Shown piece after piece: positions 1 through 8,011 of a stretch of 35,011 nt of DNA; positions within the stretch are counted from its first letter, which is position 1; the number at the start of each line of letters is the position of its first letter. The translations under genes were made by a program, and so were the position numbers. Below the pieces are notes generated by a model. It saw nothing but the letters and a program-made list of their open reading frames with translations, ran no database searches and was not told the origin of the DNA. Source of the DNA: Cyclobacteriaceae bacterium (lineage in GTDB: Bacteria > Bacteroidota > Bacteroidia > Cytophagales > Cyclobacteriaceae). The stretch is from NCBI GenBank assembly GCA_003565295.1, contig PXCO01000374.1:1-35011 (forward strand), written 5' to 3'.

Positions 1-2
1 GG

Positions 3-101
3 GAAACTATTGTAGAAAGCGGAACGGGAAAAAACAAAAGGTTTATCTGTCACAATTACCCTGAACAAAAGCATGTGAAAAAAAAGGATGACGAGAAATA
101 A
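3..101 (+). CDS. C-terminal end of a truncated CDS, unknown product
   Basis: The window begins inside an open frame that runs 32 codons to a TAA stop at 99-101. The other two plus frames stop earlier (TAG and TGA). The visible residues end in a strongly charged tail rich in Lys, Asp and Glu, which is common at the natural C-terminus of cytoplasmic proteins. No start codon or domain is visible because the gene is cut by the window edge. The product is not recognisable, and a chance open frame cannot be excluded over such a short stretch. Confidence 0.35.
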   Translation, partial: ETIVESGTGKNKRFICHNYPEQKHVKKKDDEK

Positions 102-479
102 CAGAAGCTGGGTCAGCAGGAACAAAATGAATTTTCTTTTGTAAAGTAATTTTGGGATGAGTGATTTGGTATTGAGGTAAAAAAGCAGGACCCAAAAAAC
201 ATTGGTAAGGGTATTTAATATAAGAAAGGCCTCACCGTGCACGGAACGGGGCCTGCCTTCTTGGTATCCTTGGTGATAAATTATGGGCAGGAGGAAAAAA
301 ACAGACCAGGCCAGGACATGTAAAAAGGCTGATTGGTGTTTTTGAAACAAAATAAAAGGGGATCCCATTAAGTTTAGTTTTTATTATCAGACAAGATAAG
401 AAATTGTAGGATAAACTTTTCGACTGGGGTTTTATTTGGGGACATGTGCTGCTTGGCATATCCAATGGGATGGACATTT
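102..479. other. Gene-poor stretch, no supported gene
   Basis: About 380 bases between the truncated plus-strand frame and the terminator of the minus-strand gene that follows. A minus-strand open frame of 81 codons (232-477) has low-complexity, Pro/Ser/Cys-rich content without family resemblance and is not called. An interrupted inverted repeat at 227-254 (AGGCC with GGCCT, enclosing the palindrome CCGTGCACGG) could fold, but it has no good T-run on either side. Confidence 0.4.
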
Positions 480-513
480 AAAAAAAAAGAAACCGGTCTT
501 CAACAACCGGCTT
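480..513 (-). terminator. Rho-independent terminator of the 554-1141 gene
   Basis: Read on the minus strand, the sequence folds as CCGGT-loop-ACCGG and is followed by an interrupted T-run (complement of the A-run at 480-488). It lies about 40 bases past the stop codon of the minus-strand gene at 554-1141, as expected for its intrinsic terminator. Confidence 0.75.
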
Positions 514-553
514 CAATTGGGCCAACAACCCCGGATTAGGGGAAATTCAGCAA

Positions 554-1141
554 TTAACCTATTTCTATATGTTTTTTGTGAGTCGTATTTCCATCTTTTA
601 TGGTGATGGTGTACTGATCTTTGGAGGCTTTTTCAAAATTGAACACTTTGTCCAAGCTTCCTTCTACGAATACATCCTCTTTGAAAACGACTAAATTCTT
701 GCCATTGGTGATCTTTATTTCTAGGTTTTTCAGATCCCTGTTGGACAAAGAAAAAAGGACCTTATCTCCAACTACTCTAAAAACAGGGGAAGTGGTTTTT
801 TCCTCTTTATGGATGATTGTTACCTTGTTATCCTTTATGCTCAGGGTATAGGCCACGCTTGATTGGGGATTGTCCACTACAAAGTAATAGGTGCCTGTTT
901 CCAGTTGCTCCAAGTTGAATTTTTTTACGTAATTTTTTCCGGAAACATTGGCAAAAAAGAGCGTATTTGCTGTTTTATCTGTTATCTTGACGGTAGAAGC
1001 TTCCGAGTAAGAACCTAAATGAAAGTAGAGGCTTTTCCCCTCGTCTCCAATTACCAGGCCGTTGGTAGGCACAGGTGCCATACTTGTCATTGATACTAGG
1101 AAAAAGGCGGCTATTGCGGAAATTTTTAATAGATTTTTCAT
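554..1141 (-). CDS. Secreted hypothetical protein, 195 aa
   Basis: A typical Sec signal peptide opens the protein: MKN, then a hydrophobic core at about residues 5-19 (LLKISAIAAFFLVSM) and small residues before a likely cleavage near residue 20-25. The mature part is rich in beta-branched residues, Lys, Asp and Thr. It looks like two all-beta units of about 80 residues, because motifs such as GTYYFVV and DQYTITIKDGN recur near the end of each half. This is the pattern of small Bacteroidota secreted beta-sandwich proteins. No catalytic motif is visible, and it lacks a clear type IX secretion C-terminal domain. A TAGGTTTG promoter element lies upstream and a strong terminator downstream, so it is probably a monocistronic, expressed gene. 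The function is unknown. Confidence 0.75.
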   Translation of the reverse strand: MKNLLKISAIAAFFLVSMTSMAPVPTNGLVIGDEGKSLYFHLGSYSEASTVKITDKTANTLFFANVSGKNYVKKFNLEQLETGTYYFVVDNPQSSVAYTLSIKDNKVTIIHKEEKTTSPVFRVVGDKVLFSLSNRDLKNLEIKITNGKNLVVFKEDVFVEGSLDKVFNFEKASKDQYTITIKDGNTTHKKHIEIG

Positions 1142-1196
1142 GATTTTACGTTTTGTGCCTGCCTGGTGACAGACTGATGATGAATGATTTACCTTA

Positions 1197-1204
1197 CAAA
1201 CCTA
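1197..1204 (-). promoter_or_regulatory. Candidate -7 promoter element (TAGGTTTG)
   Basis: The minus-strand octamer TAGGTTTG matches the Bacteroidota primary-sigma -7 consensus TAnnTTTG. It sits about 56 bases upstream of the start codon of the secreted protein at 1141. No convincing TTG was found at the -33 position, so this rests on the -7 match alone. Confidence 0.4.
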
Positions 1205-1759
1205 CCTGATTAAAACAGTCGTTTTTTGAAAAGAAGGTGAACCCGAAAAAGGCTGCGATGAACCCTGAAAAGTTTGCGATGATGGGTTTTTAAAATAGGT
1301 CGAACAAATCCCTCCAAAAAATTGACTGTTTGGGCCGATTAAAACCTTGTCAAAAAATCCTTTAGAAAACACCTCATAATTTTACTTACCGTTTGCTTCA
1401 CTTCTTTTTGAATCAATTTGGCTGTAATGATGCCTAAATGCGGCTATCAGATCAGTGAAACCCCTTATTGATTGTTATGGGTTATACCCTCCTTAAAATT
1501 AACCCTTTGGCCATTTTTATCACAAAACATCAAGAGATCCTTCAATAGTATAAGGGAGCGGCTGAAATTAGAAACGAAGTTCTGATCGTAAAATTAACCC
1601 TGCTAAGAACCCTGGAATTTATTAAATCGATGAGTTCGTTAAGAGCAGCTACAGTTCGATCTTTATTTTTAAATTCTATATCTAAAAAGATTAGTCTTAC
1701 CAAAATCTCAACCAAAATATGAATTATTTGATAATAAAACCTTGGGGTTTGCCCTCTGA
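1205..1759. other. Intergenic, AT-rich, no gene seen
   Basis: A stretch of about 550 bases without a plausible start-to-stop frame on either strand. The sequence is AT-rich and has the look of decayed DNA. No clear hairpin, tRNA or repeat was recognised. Confidence 0.4.
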
Positions 1760-1946
1760 GCCGGGCTATCCGTAGTACACGGCGCCTTACTTCTTAGATG
1801 GGCGAATATCACCGATGACGAATTAAAGAGTTTGATACAGATTTTCTTGCAAGACCTTTCGGAAGATGATAGAGAAGGGTTTAAGGATTATTTGACCGAT
1901 CATTCATTGGATATCATGATTCGGACGATGATGGGGTTAGACAAGC
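1760..1946 (+). pseudogene. Remnant coding frame, disrupted
   Basis: An open frame after the TGA at 1757-1759 reads like genuine protein (for example WANITDDELKS and LSEDDREGFKDYLTDHSLD): acidic, helical, and without the low complexity of random frames. It has no convincing start codon (TTG at 1832 is the first possible start in this phase). After about residue 60 the character changes abruptly, exactly where the 24-base repeats begin. The simplest reading is the tail of a gene interrupted by an element that has since been lost. The family is not recognised. Confidence 0.3.
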
Positions 1947-2017
1947 TGGTACATTCTTGTTGCCAAATATGGTGTATTCTTATTTACCGAAATTGGTGCA
2001 TTTCTATTTACCGATTA
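1947..2017 (+). repeat. Three imperfect 23-24 bp direct repeats, IS21-end-like
   Basis: Three consecutive units start TGGTACATTCTTGTTGCC (1947), TGGTGTATTCTTATTTACC (1970) and TGGTGCATTTCTATTTACC (1994), a period of 23-24 bases. Multiple direct repeats of about this size at the element ends, bound by the transposase, are characteristic of the IS21 family. No istA or istB gene is present, so if the assignment is right this is a solitary end left after deletion. The repeat structure is seen directly; the IS21 link is inference from pattern. Confidence 0.35.
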
Positions 2018-2181
2018 CAATCTCGTATTTTCTATATGGCAAATGTTAAAAAATTTGGTTAGGTATGAATTCTTTATGTCCATAAAAAGTGCGGAGATCA
2101 GGTAATCTTCTGCAATAAGTCACCCAAGCCGCCCCCTAAAAAACAAAAACCCCAAATACAGCCTGTATAAGGGGTTTATTG

Positions 2182-2254
<73 letters not shown>

Positions 2255-2303
2255 ATATATTTTTTTTAATATTTAAATCAATCTGTCAATTTACGATGAC
2301 CGC

Positions 2304-2366
2304 GACCTTCGGGTTATGAGCCCGACGGGCTACTCCCGATCGCTATCGTGGATGCTCCATCCCGCG
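2304..2366 (-). pseudogene. Truncated tRNA-fMet copy with palindrome-like insert in the D-loop
   Basis: On the minus strand this repeats the 5' leader, acceptor 5' strand, D-stem, anticodon arm and start of the variable loop of the adjacent tRNA-fMet almost perfectly, including the CAT anticodon. The T-arm and acceptor 3' strand are missing. In place of four D-loop bases (plus strand CAAC) there are about 19 bases, TCCCGATCGCTATCGTGGA, which resemble the palindrome of the dispersed repeats elsewhere in the window (CCCCGATAGCTATCGGGG). It cannot form a functional tRNA. It looks like a tandem duplication that then decayed. Confidence 0.8.
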
Positions 2367-2472
2367 ATATATCTTTAATACGCACCCCGGAGGGTTTGCT
2401 TTATCATATAGAATATTTGCGAAATGCAGGTCTTTTTTCAAAGTTGCCATCCGGCTTTCCCGAATGGAGTTA

Positions 2473-2503
2473 CAAAAGTAGTCAATATTCTTGAAAGAAG
2501 CAA
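2473..2503 (-). promoter_or_regulatory. Promoter (TTG -33 and TACTTTTG -7) for the tRNA-fMet transcript
   Basis: On the minus strand TTG (2501-2503) is followed after 20 bases by TACTTTTG (2473-2480). This fits the Bacteroidota -33/-7 architecture in both sequence and spacing. Transcription would start near 2467 and run first through the broken tRNA copy and then the intact tRNA-fMet. Confidence 0.55.
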
Positions 2504-2600
2504 CCCTACGGTCGGATTTTTATGAGCTGCGTTTGGTTTAAATTAGGGCAATTTGGCTACTCTGGTCGGCTTCATCTGTTTATGATTGGAACTGCTATGG

Positions 2601-3659
2601 TTATTTTTTCTCTTTCTTTTTGAAAAACACCTGCCTGATCCACTTGGGAAGGAAGATGGCCCCCAGGATCAGGTAGGGGTAGTAGGAAAACAGCCTCCAC
2701 AGTATACTGGTCACAAAGGTGTAGCCGGTAAGGAACTCGTTAAAGAACTGGGAGAAGAAAAACTCCGCAGTGCCGCTGCTGCCAGGGGTGGGGGAGATCA
2801 TCATCACGATCCACATGATAATCTGTCGGGCAAAAATGATGATATGGTTAAACATACTTTGGGTCTCATAAGCTGAAATAAGTGCGTTCAACATAAAGTA
2901 CCTGGAGCACCAAATAAAGATAGTTGACAGTGTGATCAACACCCAATATCTTGCATTCTTTCCCTTAAGCTTAGAAGAGGCCTCGATGATTTGATCCCCA
3001 TACGTATTGGCCTGATATTTCCATTTACGAATCCATTTGATAGAAAAGATCTTTAAAAGGATCCACTTGAAAACCCTGGGCCTGTAAAACAAGGCCGAGG
3101 CCATCAAAAAGGAATAAAGGGCATAAAGGAAGTAACTAAGCCAAAACAAATATTGTAGGGAAGACCCCAGCCTTAATTCCAATACCCTGCTCTCGGGGAA
3201 GATGTGCCCCTGGGCGAAGAACAAAATAATTGGCGCACCGATTACGAAAAATAAATTGTCTAATATAGCCGTGAGCATCACATAAGCCAATGCCTTACCT
3301 AGGGGGATTCCCTCCTTATGCAAGATGAAAACAGCTACCGCAGTGCCCCCTACAATCGATGGGGTTACCGCAGAGGCAAATTCCCAAAGAATGATCACAT
3401 AAATCGCCCTTACCCAGGTAAGGTGCTTATCGGTGACCTCCCGAATCCTGAACACATACCCCGCATCCCTCATGAATATAAAAAACAGGGCCAATACCAA
3501 ATAAGACCAGGAAGCGTCAAACACCCCCCTTAATGTGCTGCTGCTTACATTGGGGTCAAGGTAAAACATCAAAAACACTATGCCCAGACCAATGGACACG
3601 GGAACCCATACTTTATTTGGGTTAAGGGTCTTAAAAATTTCCTTGTTGTCTAATTTCAT
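2601..3659 (-). CDS. Flippase-like / LPG synthase transmembrane-domain protein
   Basis: A polytopic inner-membrane protein of 352 residues with about seven or eight hydrophobic segments. The signature TPGSSGTAEFFF near the C-terminal third corresponds to the TPGGSG-x-x-E motif of the lysylphosphatidylglycerol synthase transmembrane domain (UPF0104/AglD-like) family. The soluble aminoacyl-transfer domain of MprF is absent, so aminoacyl-lipid synthesis is unlikely. Members of this stand-alone type are generally proposed to flip or bind lipid-linked substrates. The tail is very basic (KKKEKK). ATG at 3659 was chosen over an in-frame ATG at 3689 because the earlier one adds ten residues encoded at the edge of the dispersed repeat. 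It follows scpA on the same strand, with the repeat lying between them. Confidence 0.8.
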   Translation of the reverse strand: MKLDNKEIFKTLNPNKVWVPVSIGLGIVFLMFYLDPNVSSSTLRGVFDASWSYLVLALFFIFMRDAGYVFRIREVTDKHLTWVRAIYVIILWEFASAVTPSIVGGTAVAVFILHKEGIPLGKALAYVMLTAILDNLFFVIGAPIILFFAQGHIFPESRVLELRLGSSLQYLFWLSYFLYALYSFLMASALFYRPRVFKWILLKIFSIKWIRKWKYQANTYGDQIIEASSKLKGKNARYWVLITLSTIFIWCSRYFMLNALISAYETQSMFNHIIIFARQIIMWIVMMISPTPGSSGTAEFFFSQFFNEFLTGYTFVTSILWRLFSYYPYLILGAIFLPKWIRQVFFKKKEKK

Positions 3660-3687
3660 GTTTTTAAAATTTCCTTTCAGCGGAAAC

Positions 3688-3867
3688 ATAGCCTGCCCCT
3701 GCCTGCCCCGAACTCGATTCGGGGAACTCGATTCGGGGAACTCGACCCGGGGAACTCGCTTTGGGAGAATCTCGCATGATTTCCCCGATAGCCCCGATAG
3801 CCCCGATAGCTATCGGGGTGGTGGTGGGGGCATACCTCCTTGTGATGCCCCCTTCATGCTCGATTTC
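3688..3867 (-). repeat. Dispersed 3'-end repeat element, copy A
   Basis: Read on the minus strand it begins TGAAATCGAGCATGA eleven bases after the scpA stop, then has an 18-bp perfect palindrome CCCCGATAGCTATCGGGG (3801-3818). The half-unit CCCCGATAG occurs three times in tandem on the plus strand (3783-3809). It continues with ATGCGAGATTCTCCC, then four 14-bp units of type AACTCGATTCGGGG (plus strand, 3711-3766), and ends in a CAGGCAGGGGCAGG tail. The same order of parts is found in copy D at the end of the window, and partly in copies B and C. Confidence 0.85.
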
Positions 3868-3877
3868 ATATGCGGAA

Positions 3878-4624
3878 TTAAGCAGTAACAGGCTCCAGTT
3901 TTTCCACCCAGAAATTATTGAATCCTTCACCAATCTTAATGGTCACCAAGGCCAGCTGTAATAACTCCAATATGGCCAAAAACGTATATATGACAAATAT
4001 CTTATCGGGCTTCATTTCAATAAAGTCGGTAAAGGGGATGCGCGGTTTCAGGATTAACCGATCCAATACCAGGTTCTTCTGCTGTTCTATGGTGTAGGGG
4101 TATTGGACCACAGTATGTGTGGTGTCATCTGTGCGGGCGGCATACTTGCCCATTACCCGCTGGAATACCTTGAGTAACTTATATAAATCCAAATCTTGCA
4201 TCTCGGCCTCCACATTGTCCACCTTACTGATGGCCTTGAGCTCATCCAGCACATTTCCCCTTGCCCACCTGGACAGCCTGTTTTCTTCCATCTGAGAAAG
4301 GTCACCAATCACCGATTTGTATTTTTTATATTCCAAAAGATGGCGGATCAGTTCTTCCCGGGGATCAATTTCCTCCCCTTCCTCATTCAGTTCAGGCCTG
4401 GGCAACAACATCTTGGACTTGATTTTCATCAAAGTGGCCGCAAAGAGAATGAACTCACTTGCTACCTCTATCTCCATCCGCTCCAATTGATGGATGTACT
4501 CCAGGAAGTCATTGGTGATTTTGGCAATGGGAATGTCATAGATATCCAACTCGTCCCTCTCGATAAAGAAGAGCATGAGGTCAAAAGGGCCTTCAAAAAG
4601 GGGCAATTTGATTTCAAAACTCAC
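3878..4624 (-). CDS. scpA: Segregation and condensation protein A
   Basis: ScpA is the kleisin subunit of the SMC-ScpA-ScpB condensin complex that compacts and segregates the chromosome. The N-terminus has the family signature FEGPFDLMLFFIERDELDIYDIPIAKIT. It is followed by the helical segment EVASEFILFAATLMKIKSKMLLPR, an acidic linker, and a C-terminal winged-helix region (FLAILELLQLALV) that contacts the SMC head. The length of 248 residues is normal. It is transcribed away from dxs, with a candidate TATCTTTG promoter element about 46 bases upstream of the start. A copy of the dispersed repeat begins eleven bases past its stop codon. Confidence 0.96.
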   Translation of the reverse strand: MSFEIKLPLFEGPFDLMLFFIERDELDIYDIPIAKITNDFLEYIHQLERMEIEVASEFILFAATLMKIKSKMLLPRPELNEEGEEIDPREELIRHLLEYKKYKSVIGDLSQMEENRLSRWARGNVLDELKAISKVDNVEAEMQDLDLYKLLKVFQRVMGKYAARTDDTTHTVVQYPYTIEQQKNLVLDRLILKPRIPFTDFIEMKPDKIFVIYTFLAILELLQLALVTIKIGEGFNNFWVEKLEPVTA

Positions 4625-4669
4625 TGGATACTGTAATTTTTTGATTAATTTTGCCTTCTAAATAAATTC

Positions 4670-4677
4670 AAAGATAT
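4670..4677 (-). promoter_or_regulatory. Candidate -7 promoter element of scpA (TATCTTTG)
   Basis: An exact match to TAnnTTTG on the minus strand, giving a leader of about 40 bases before the scpA start. The nearest upstream TTG is about 26 bases away, longer than usual, so the -33 part is uncertain. Confidence 0.45.
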
Positions 4678-4809
4678 TACATATCTGGGGAATTTAACAT
4701 GAACAAACATAAATTCCTGTACCTTCTTTGTTTGGCCAGGTTTTTTTAGTTAATATTAAAACAATATCCAAAGGCCGAGGTTTAATATTTTTAACTAGGT
4801 AAAAAGATC

Positions 4810-6732
4810 ATGCTGATAGAACCCGGGAAGCTACTTGCGCAAATACACTCTCCAGACGATTTGAAGCAATTCAATAAGGAAGATCTGCTGCAGATTAGTG
4901 ATGAACTCAGACAGTATCTTATAGATTCTGTATCGGTTTATGGGGGGCATTTTGGTGCGGGTTTAGGTGTGGTGGAACTGACCGTTGCGCTACATTATGT
5001 GCTTAATACCCCGGATGACCAGCTCATCTGGGATGTAGGACATCAGGCTTATGGGCATAAAATTTTGACCGGAAGAAGGGAAAAATTTCACACCAACAGA
5101 TTATATAGGGGCTTATCGGGCTTTCCCAAAAGAAAAGAAAGCCCCTATGACTCATTTGGCGTGGGGCACTCAAGTACTTCCATATCGGCTGCTTTAGGGA
5201 TGGCCATGGGTTCTAAGTATAAAGGGGAAAACCATCGGCAGCACGTTGCGGTCATTGGGGACGGAGCACTTACCGGAGGGATGGCTTTTGAGGCAATGAA
5301 CCATGCGGGTGTTTCTGACAGCAACCTGCTCATCATTTTGAACGACAATTGCATGTCCATAGACCCCAATGTTGGGGCCCTAAAAGATTACCTTACCGAT
5401 ATCACCACTTCGCATACCTATAATAAGGTGAAGGATGAAGTATGGCATTTGCTGGGGAAAATCAGCAAGTTTGGCTTCAGCGCTCAGGATGTGGTTTCTA
5501 AGGTTGAAGGCGCCATTAAGTCCGCCTTACTTAAGCAAAGTAATCTGTTCGAATCCCTGAATTTAAGGTACTTTGGACCGGTGGATGGTCATGATGTCCA
5601 CCATTTGGTGGAAGTGCTTTCTGACCTTAAAGATATCCCCGGCCCTAAGATTCTTCATTGTGTGACCGTGAAAGGCAAGGGCTATGGGCCTGCCGAAAAG
5701 GATCAGACCAAGTGGCATGCCCCTGGGAAGTTTGATAAGATTACAGGCGAAATCGCCAAAAAAATCCCCACAATCCCTCAAGCCCCTAAGTATCAGGATG
5801 TTTTTGGCCATACCCTTGTGGAATTGGCAGAGAATGACAAAAGCATCGTAGGGGTGACCCCTGCAATGCCTTCGGGATCCTCCATGAACCTTATGATGTC
5901 TGCTTTTCCGGAGCGCTCATTTGATGTGGGTATTGCCGAACAGCATGCGGTTACTTTTTCGGCTGGACTGGCCACGCAAGGCTTGAGGCCCTTCTGCAAT
6001 ATTTACAGTACTTTTATGCAGCGGGCCTATGATCAGGTGATCCATGATGTTTGCCTTCAGGACTTGCCCGTGGTTTTTTGTTTAGATAGGGCAGGGTTTG
6101 CCGGTGCTGATGGCCCCACGCACCATGGAGCCTATGATTTGGCATTTTTCCGATGTGTCCCCAATTTGGTGGTAAGTGCGCCCATGAACGAGGAAGAACT
6201 GAGGAACCTAATGTATTCGGCTACCCTTCATGATGGGCCATATTCCATCAGGTATCCCCGTGGTCAGGGGGTGATGCCGGATTGGAGAACTGAGCTAAAG
6301 GAAATCCCACTGGGTAAAGGTCGCTGCGTACAAGAAGGAGAAGGAATTGCCGTATTGACCATAGGACATATAGGCAACTATGTGGTGGAAGCAACAAAAG
6401 AACTATTAAAAGAAGGGATCTTTCCTGCTCATTATGATATGCGGTTTGTGAAGCCCCTAGATGAAGCAATGCTCTACGACGTTTTTTCAAAATTCAATAA
6501 AGTAGTCACGGTGGAAGACGGTTGCTTGATGGGGGGGTTCGGAAGCGCCATTCTGGAATGGATGGTGGACCATGGATTTGCAGCCCAGGTGAAAAGACTG
6601 GGTATCCCGGATGAGGTCATTGAGCATGGGGAACAAGTCCAACTCCACAATGAATGTGGCTTTGATCCCCGAGGTATTGCAGAAACTATTAGAAAAATGT
6701 CAGTTACCGTCTCAGTCGAAAGGCAAAGTTGA
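4810..6732 (+). CDS. dxs: 1-deoxy-D-xylulose-5-phosphate synthase
   Basis: Dxs condenses pyruvate and glyceraldehyde 3-phosphate to DXP using thiamine diphosphate. This is the first step of the MEP isoprenoid pathway and a supplier of DXP for thiamine and pyridoxal. The 640 residues match the family. The ThDP/Mg motif is GDG at residues 150-152 with NDN at about 178. The catalytic glutamate lies in GIAEQHAVTFSAG (E377), and GADGPTHHGAYD (about 430-440) is the usual conserved pyrimidine-domain segment. The C-terminal transketolase domain ends normally. ATG at 4810 follows a weak AGG. The gene is divergent from scpA. The UbiA enzyme about 2 kb away would consume isoprenoid precursors from this pathway, though nothing shows co-regulation. 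Confidence 0.98.
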   Translation: MLIEPGKLLAQIHSPDDLKQFNKEDLLQISDELRQYLIDSVSVYGGHFGAGLGVVELTVALHYVLNTPDDQLIWDVGHQAYGHKILTGRREKFHTNRLYRGLSGFPKRKESPYDSFGVGHSSTSISAALGMAMGSKYKGENHRQHVAVIGDGALTGGMAFEAMNHAGVSDSNLLIILNDNCMSIDPNVGALKDYLTDITTSHTYNKVKDEVWHLLGKISKFGFSAQDVVSKVEGAIKSALLKQSNLFESLNLRYFGPVDGHDVHHLVEVLSDLKDIPGPKILHCVTVKGKGYGPAEKDQTKWHAPGKFDKITGEIAKKIPTIPQAPKYQDVFGHTLVELAENDKSIVGVTPAMPSGSSMNLMMSAFPERSFDVGIAEQHAVTFSAGLATQGLRPFCNIYSTFMQRAYDQVIHDVCLQDLPVVFCLDRAGFAGADGPTHHGAYDLAFFRCVPNLVVSAPMNEEELRNLMYSATLHDGPYSIRYPRGQGVMPDWRTELKEIPLGKGRCVQEGEGIAVLTIGHIGNYVVEATKELLKEGIFPAHYDMRFVKPLDEAMLYDVFSKFNKVVTVEDGCLMGGFGSAILEWMVDHGFAAQVKRLGIPDEVIEHGEQVQLHNECGFDPRGIAETIRKMSVTVSVERQS

Positions 6733-6850
6733 TTTAAATAAATACCTTCACCGTTTGTAAAATAGCTACGGTATATCGTGAGTTTGTCCTTTACTTTTAC
6801 GGGCAGATTAAATATTCAAAGGATTAGATCTCACCTATTTGACCGTAATT

Positions 6851-8011
6851 ATGGAACGTGACCCAAAAAACAGAAGAGAATTTATCAAACAGGCTGCAGT
6901 GGTTTCTGCTGGGCTAGGATTGGGAATTTCCCAGAGTGGTTTTGCAAATACGATAAAGAAGCCGAAAAATAAACTTCCAAAATGGAGAGGGTTCAATCTG
7001 CTGGATTTCTTTTCCCCGGATGCGGATAAAGGCAGAAAAAACAAGGAAGAGTATTTGAAATGGATGGAAGACTGGGGATTCGATTTTGTAAGGATACCCA
7101 TATCTTACCCCAGCTACCTGAGTTTTGACAGGTCCAGGCCCATCAAAGCAGAGGAGACCTTGAATTTCGATGAGCGCCGCCTTCAGGAGATCGACGACTT
7201 GGTAGAAAAAGCGCATAAGTACAACTTGCATGTAAGCTTAAATCTGCACAGGGCCCCTGGATTTTGTATCAATGCAGGTTTTCAGGAACCTTTCAACCTT
7301 TGGGAAGACAAGGAGGCCCAAGATGCCTTCGCCGAGCACTGGAAGATGTGGGCAAAGCGCTATAAGCGGATTTCCCATAAGAAACTCAGTTTTGACCTGG
7401 TCAACGAGCCATTTAAAAGGGAGGACCCCAACAACCAGCACTCTCCGGGTGGGCCCGTGCCCATCGATGAATACCGGCAGGTAGCCAAAGTAGGCCTAAA
7501 TGCCATTAGGAGCGTGGATAAAAAAAGACTTGTAGTCTCCAATGGCAATGGTGGGGGGGGCACTGCGGTCCCCGAGATTGCAGATTTGGATTTGGGACAA
7601 AGCTGCAGGGGGTATTTCCCATCACATATTTCTCACTATAAGGCAAGCTGGGTGTATCAAAACCCCGATGATTTGCCTCCTGTGGAATGGCCGGGCGAGT
7701 ACAATGAAAGGCATTATGGCCGGGAAGATGTGGAAAAGCATTACGCACCATGGGTAGAACTTTTAGAAAAAGGGGTTGGCGTGCATTGTGGGGAATGTGG
7801 ATGTTATAATAAAACTCCGCATGATGTGTTCCTGGCCTGGTTTGGGGATGTATTGGATGTGCTGCATCAAAATGGGGTTGGATTTGGCCTTTGGGAATTT
7901 TCGGGTACCTTTGGTATTCTCAACTCTGGCCGAAGCGACGTCGATTACGAAGACTGGTACGGTGAGAAGTTGGACAGGAAGTTACTGACGCTACTTCAAA
8001 AATATGCTTGA
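6851..8011 (+). CDS. Glycoside hydrolase family 5 protein with Tat signal
   Basis: A 386-residue cellulase-superfamily (GH5) enzyme. The start at ATG 6851 yields a twin-arginine signal (KNRREFIK at residues 7-12, then a hydrophobic stretch ending near SGFANT), so the protein is probably exported folded. The (beta/alpha)8 barrel shows WRGFNLLD, the conserved HR of strand 3 (LNLHRAPG), the acid/base Glu in DLVNEP (E186), the nucleophile Glu in VHCGECG (E315) and a strand-8 Trp (GLWEFSG). Both catalytic residues are intact. The substrate cannot be told from sequence; beta-glucan or beta-mannan is typical. A start 12 bases upstream (TTG 6839) is possible but less likely. Its end overlaps the next gene by 8 bases, suggesting translational coupling. 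Confidence 0.9.
   Translation: MERDPKNRREFIKQAAVVSAGLGLGISQSGFANTIKKPKNKLPKWRGFNLLDFFSPDADKGRKNKEEYLKWMEDWGFDFVRIPISYPSYLSFDRSRPIKAEETLNFDERRLQEIDDLVEKAHKYNLHVSLNLHRAPGFCINAGFQEPFNLWEDKEAQDAFAEHWKMWAKRYKRISHKKLSFDLVNEPFKREDPNNQHSPGGPVPIDEYRQVAKVGLNAIRSVDKKRLVVSNGNGGGGTAVPEIADLDLGQSCRGYFPSHISHYKASWVYQNPDDLPPVEWPGEYNERHYGREDVEKHYAPWVELLEKGVGVHCGECGCYNKTPHDVFLAWFGDVLDVLHQNGVGFGLWEFSGTFGILNSGRSDVDYEDWYGEKLDRKLLTLLQKYA

Noticed and set aside
227-254. Possible terminator hairpin AGGCC...GGCCT with inner CCGTGCACGG
   Set aside because: The stem is interrupted, the flank lacks a clean T-run on either strand, and no gene ends close by.
232-477. Minus-strand 81-codon open frame
   Set aside because: Pro/Ser/Cys-rich with no family resemblance, no promoter, and it ends in a region with hairpin-like repeats. 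It looks like a chance frame.
3664-3933. Open frames in both directions through repeat copy A, including a 10-residue extension of the flippase-like protein
   Set aside because: They are produced by the GC-rich repeat itself; the ATG at 3659 gives the normal N-terminus.
4196-4636. Plus-strand 146-codon frame opposite scpA
   Set aside because: Antisense shadow rich in His, Gln and Phe; scpA on the other strand is unmistakable.
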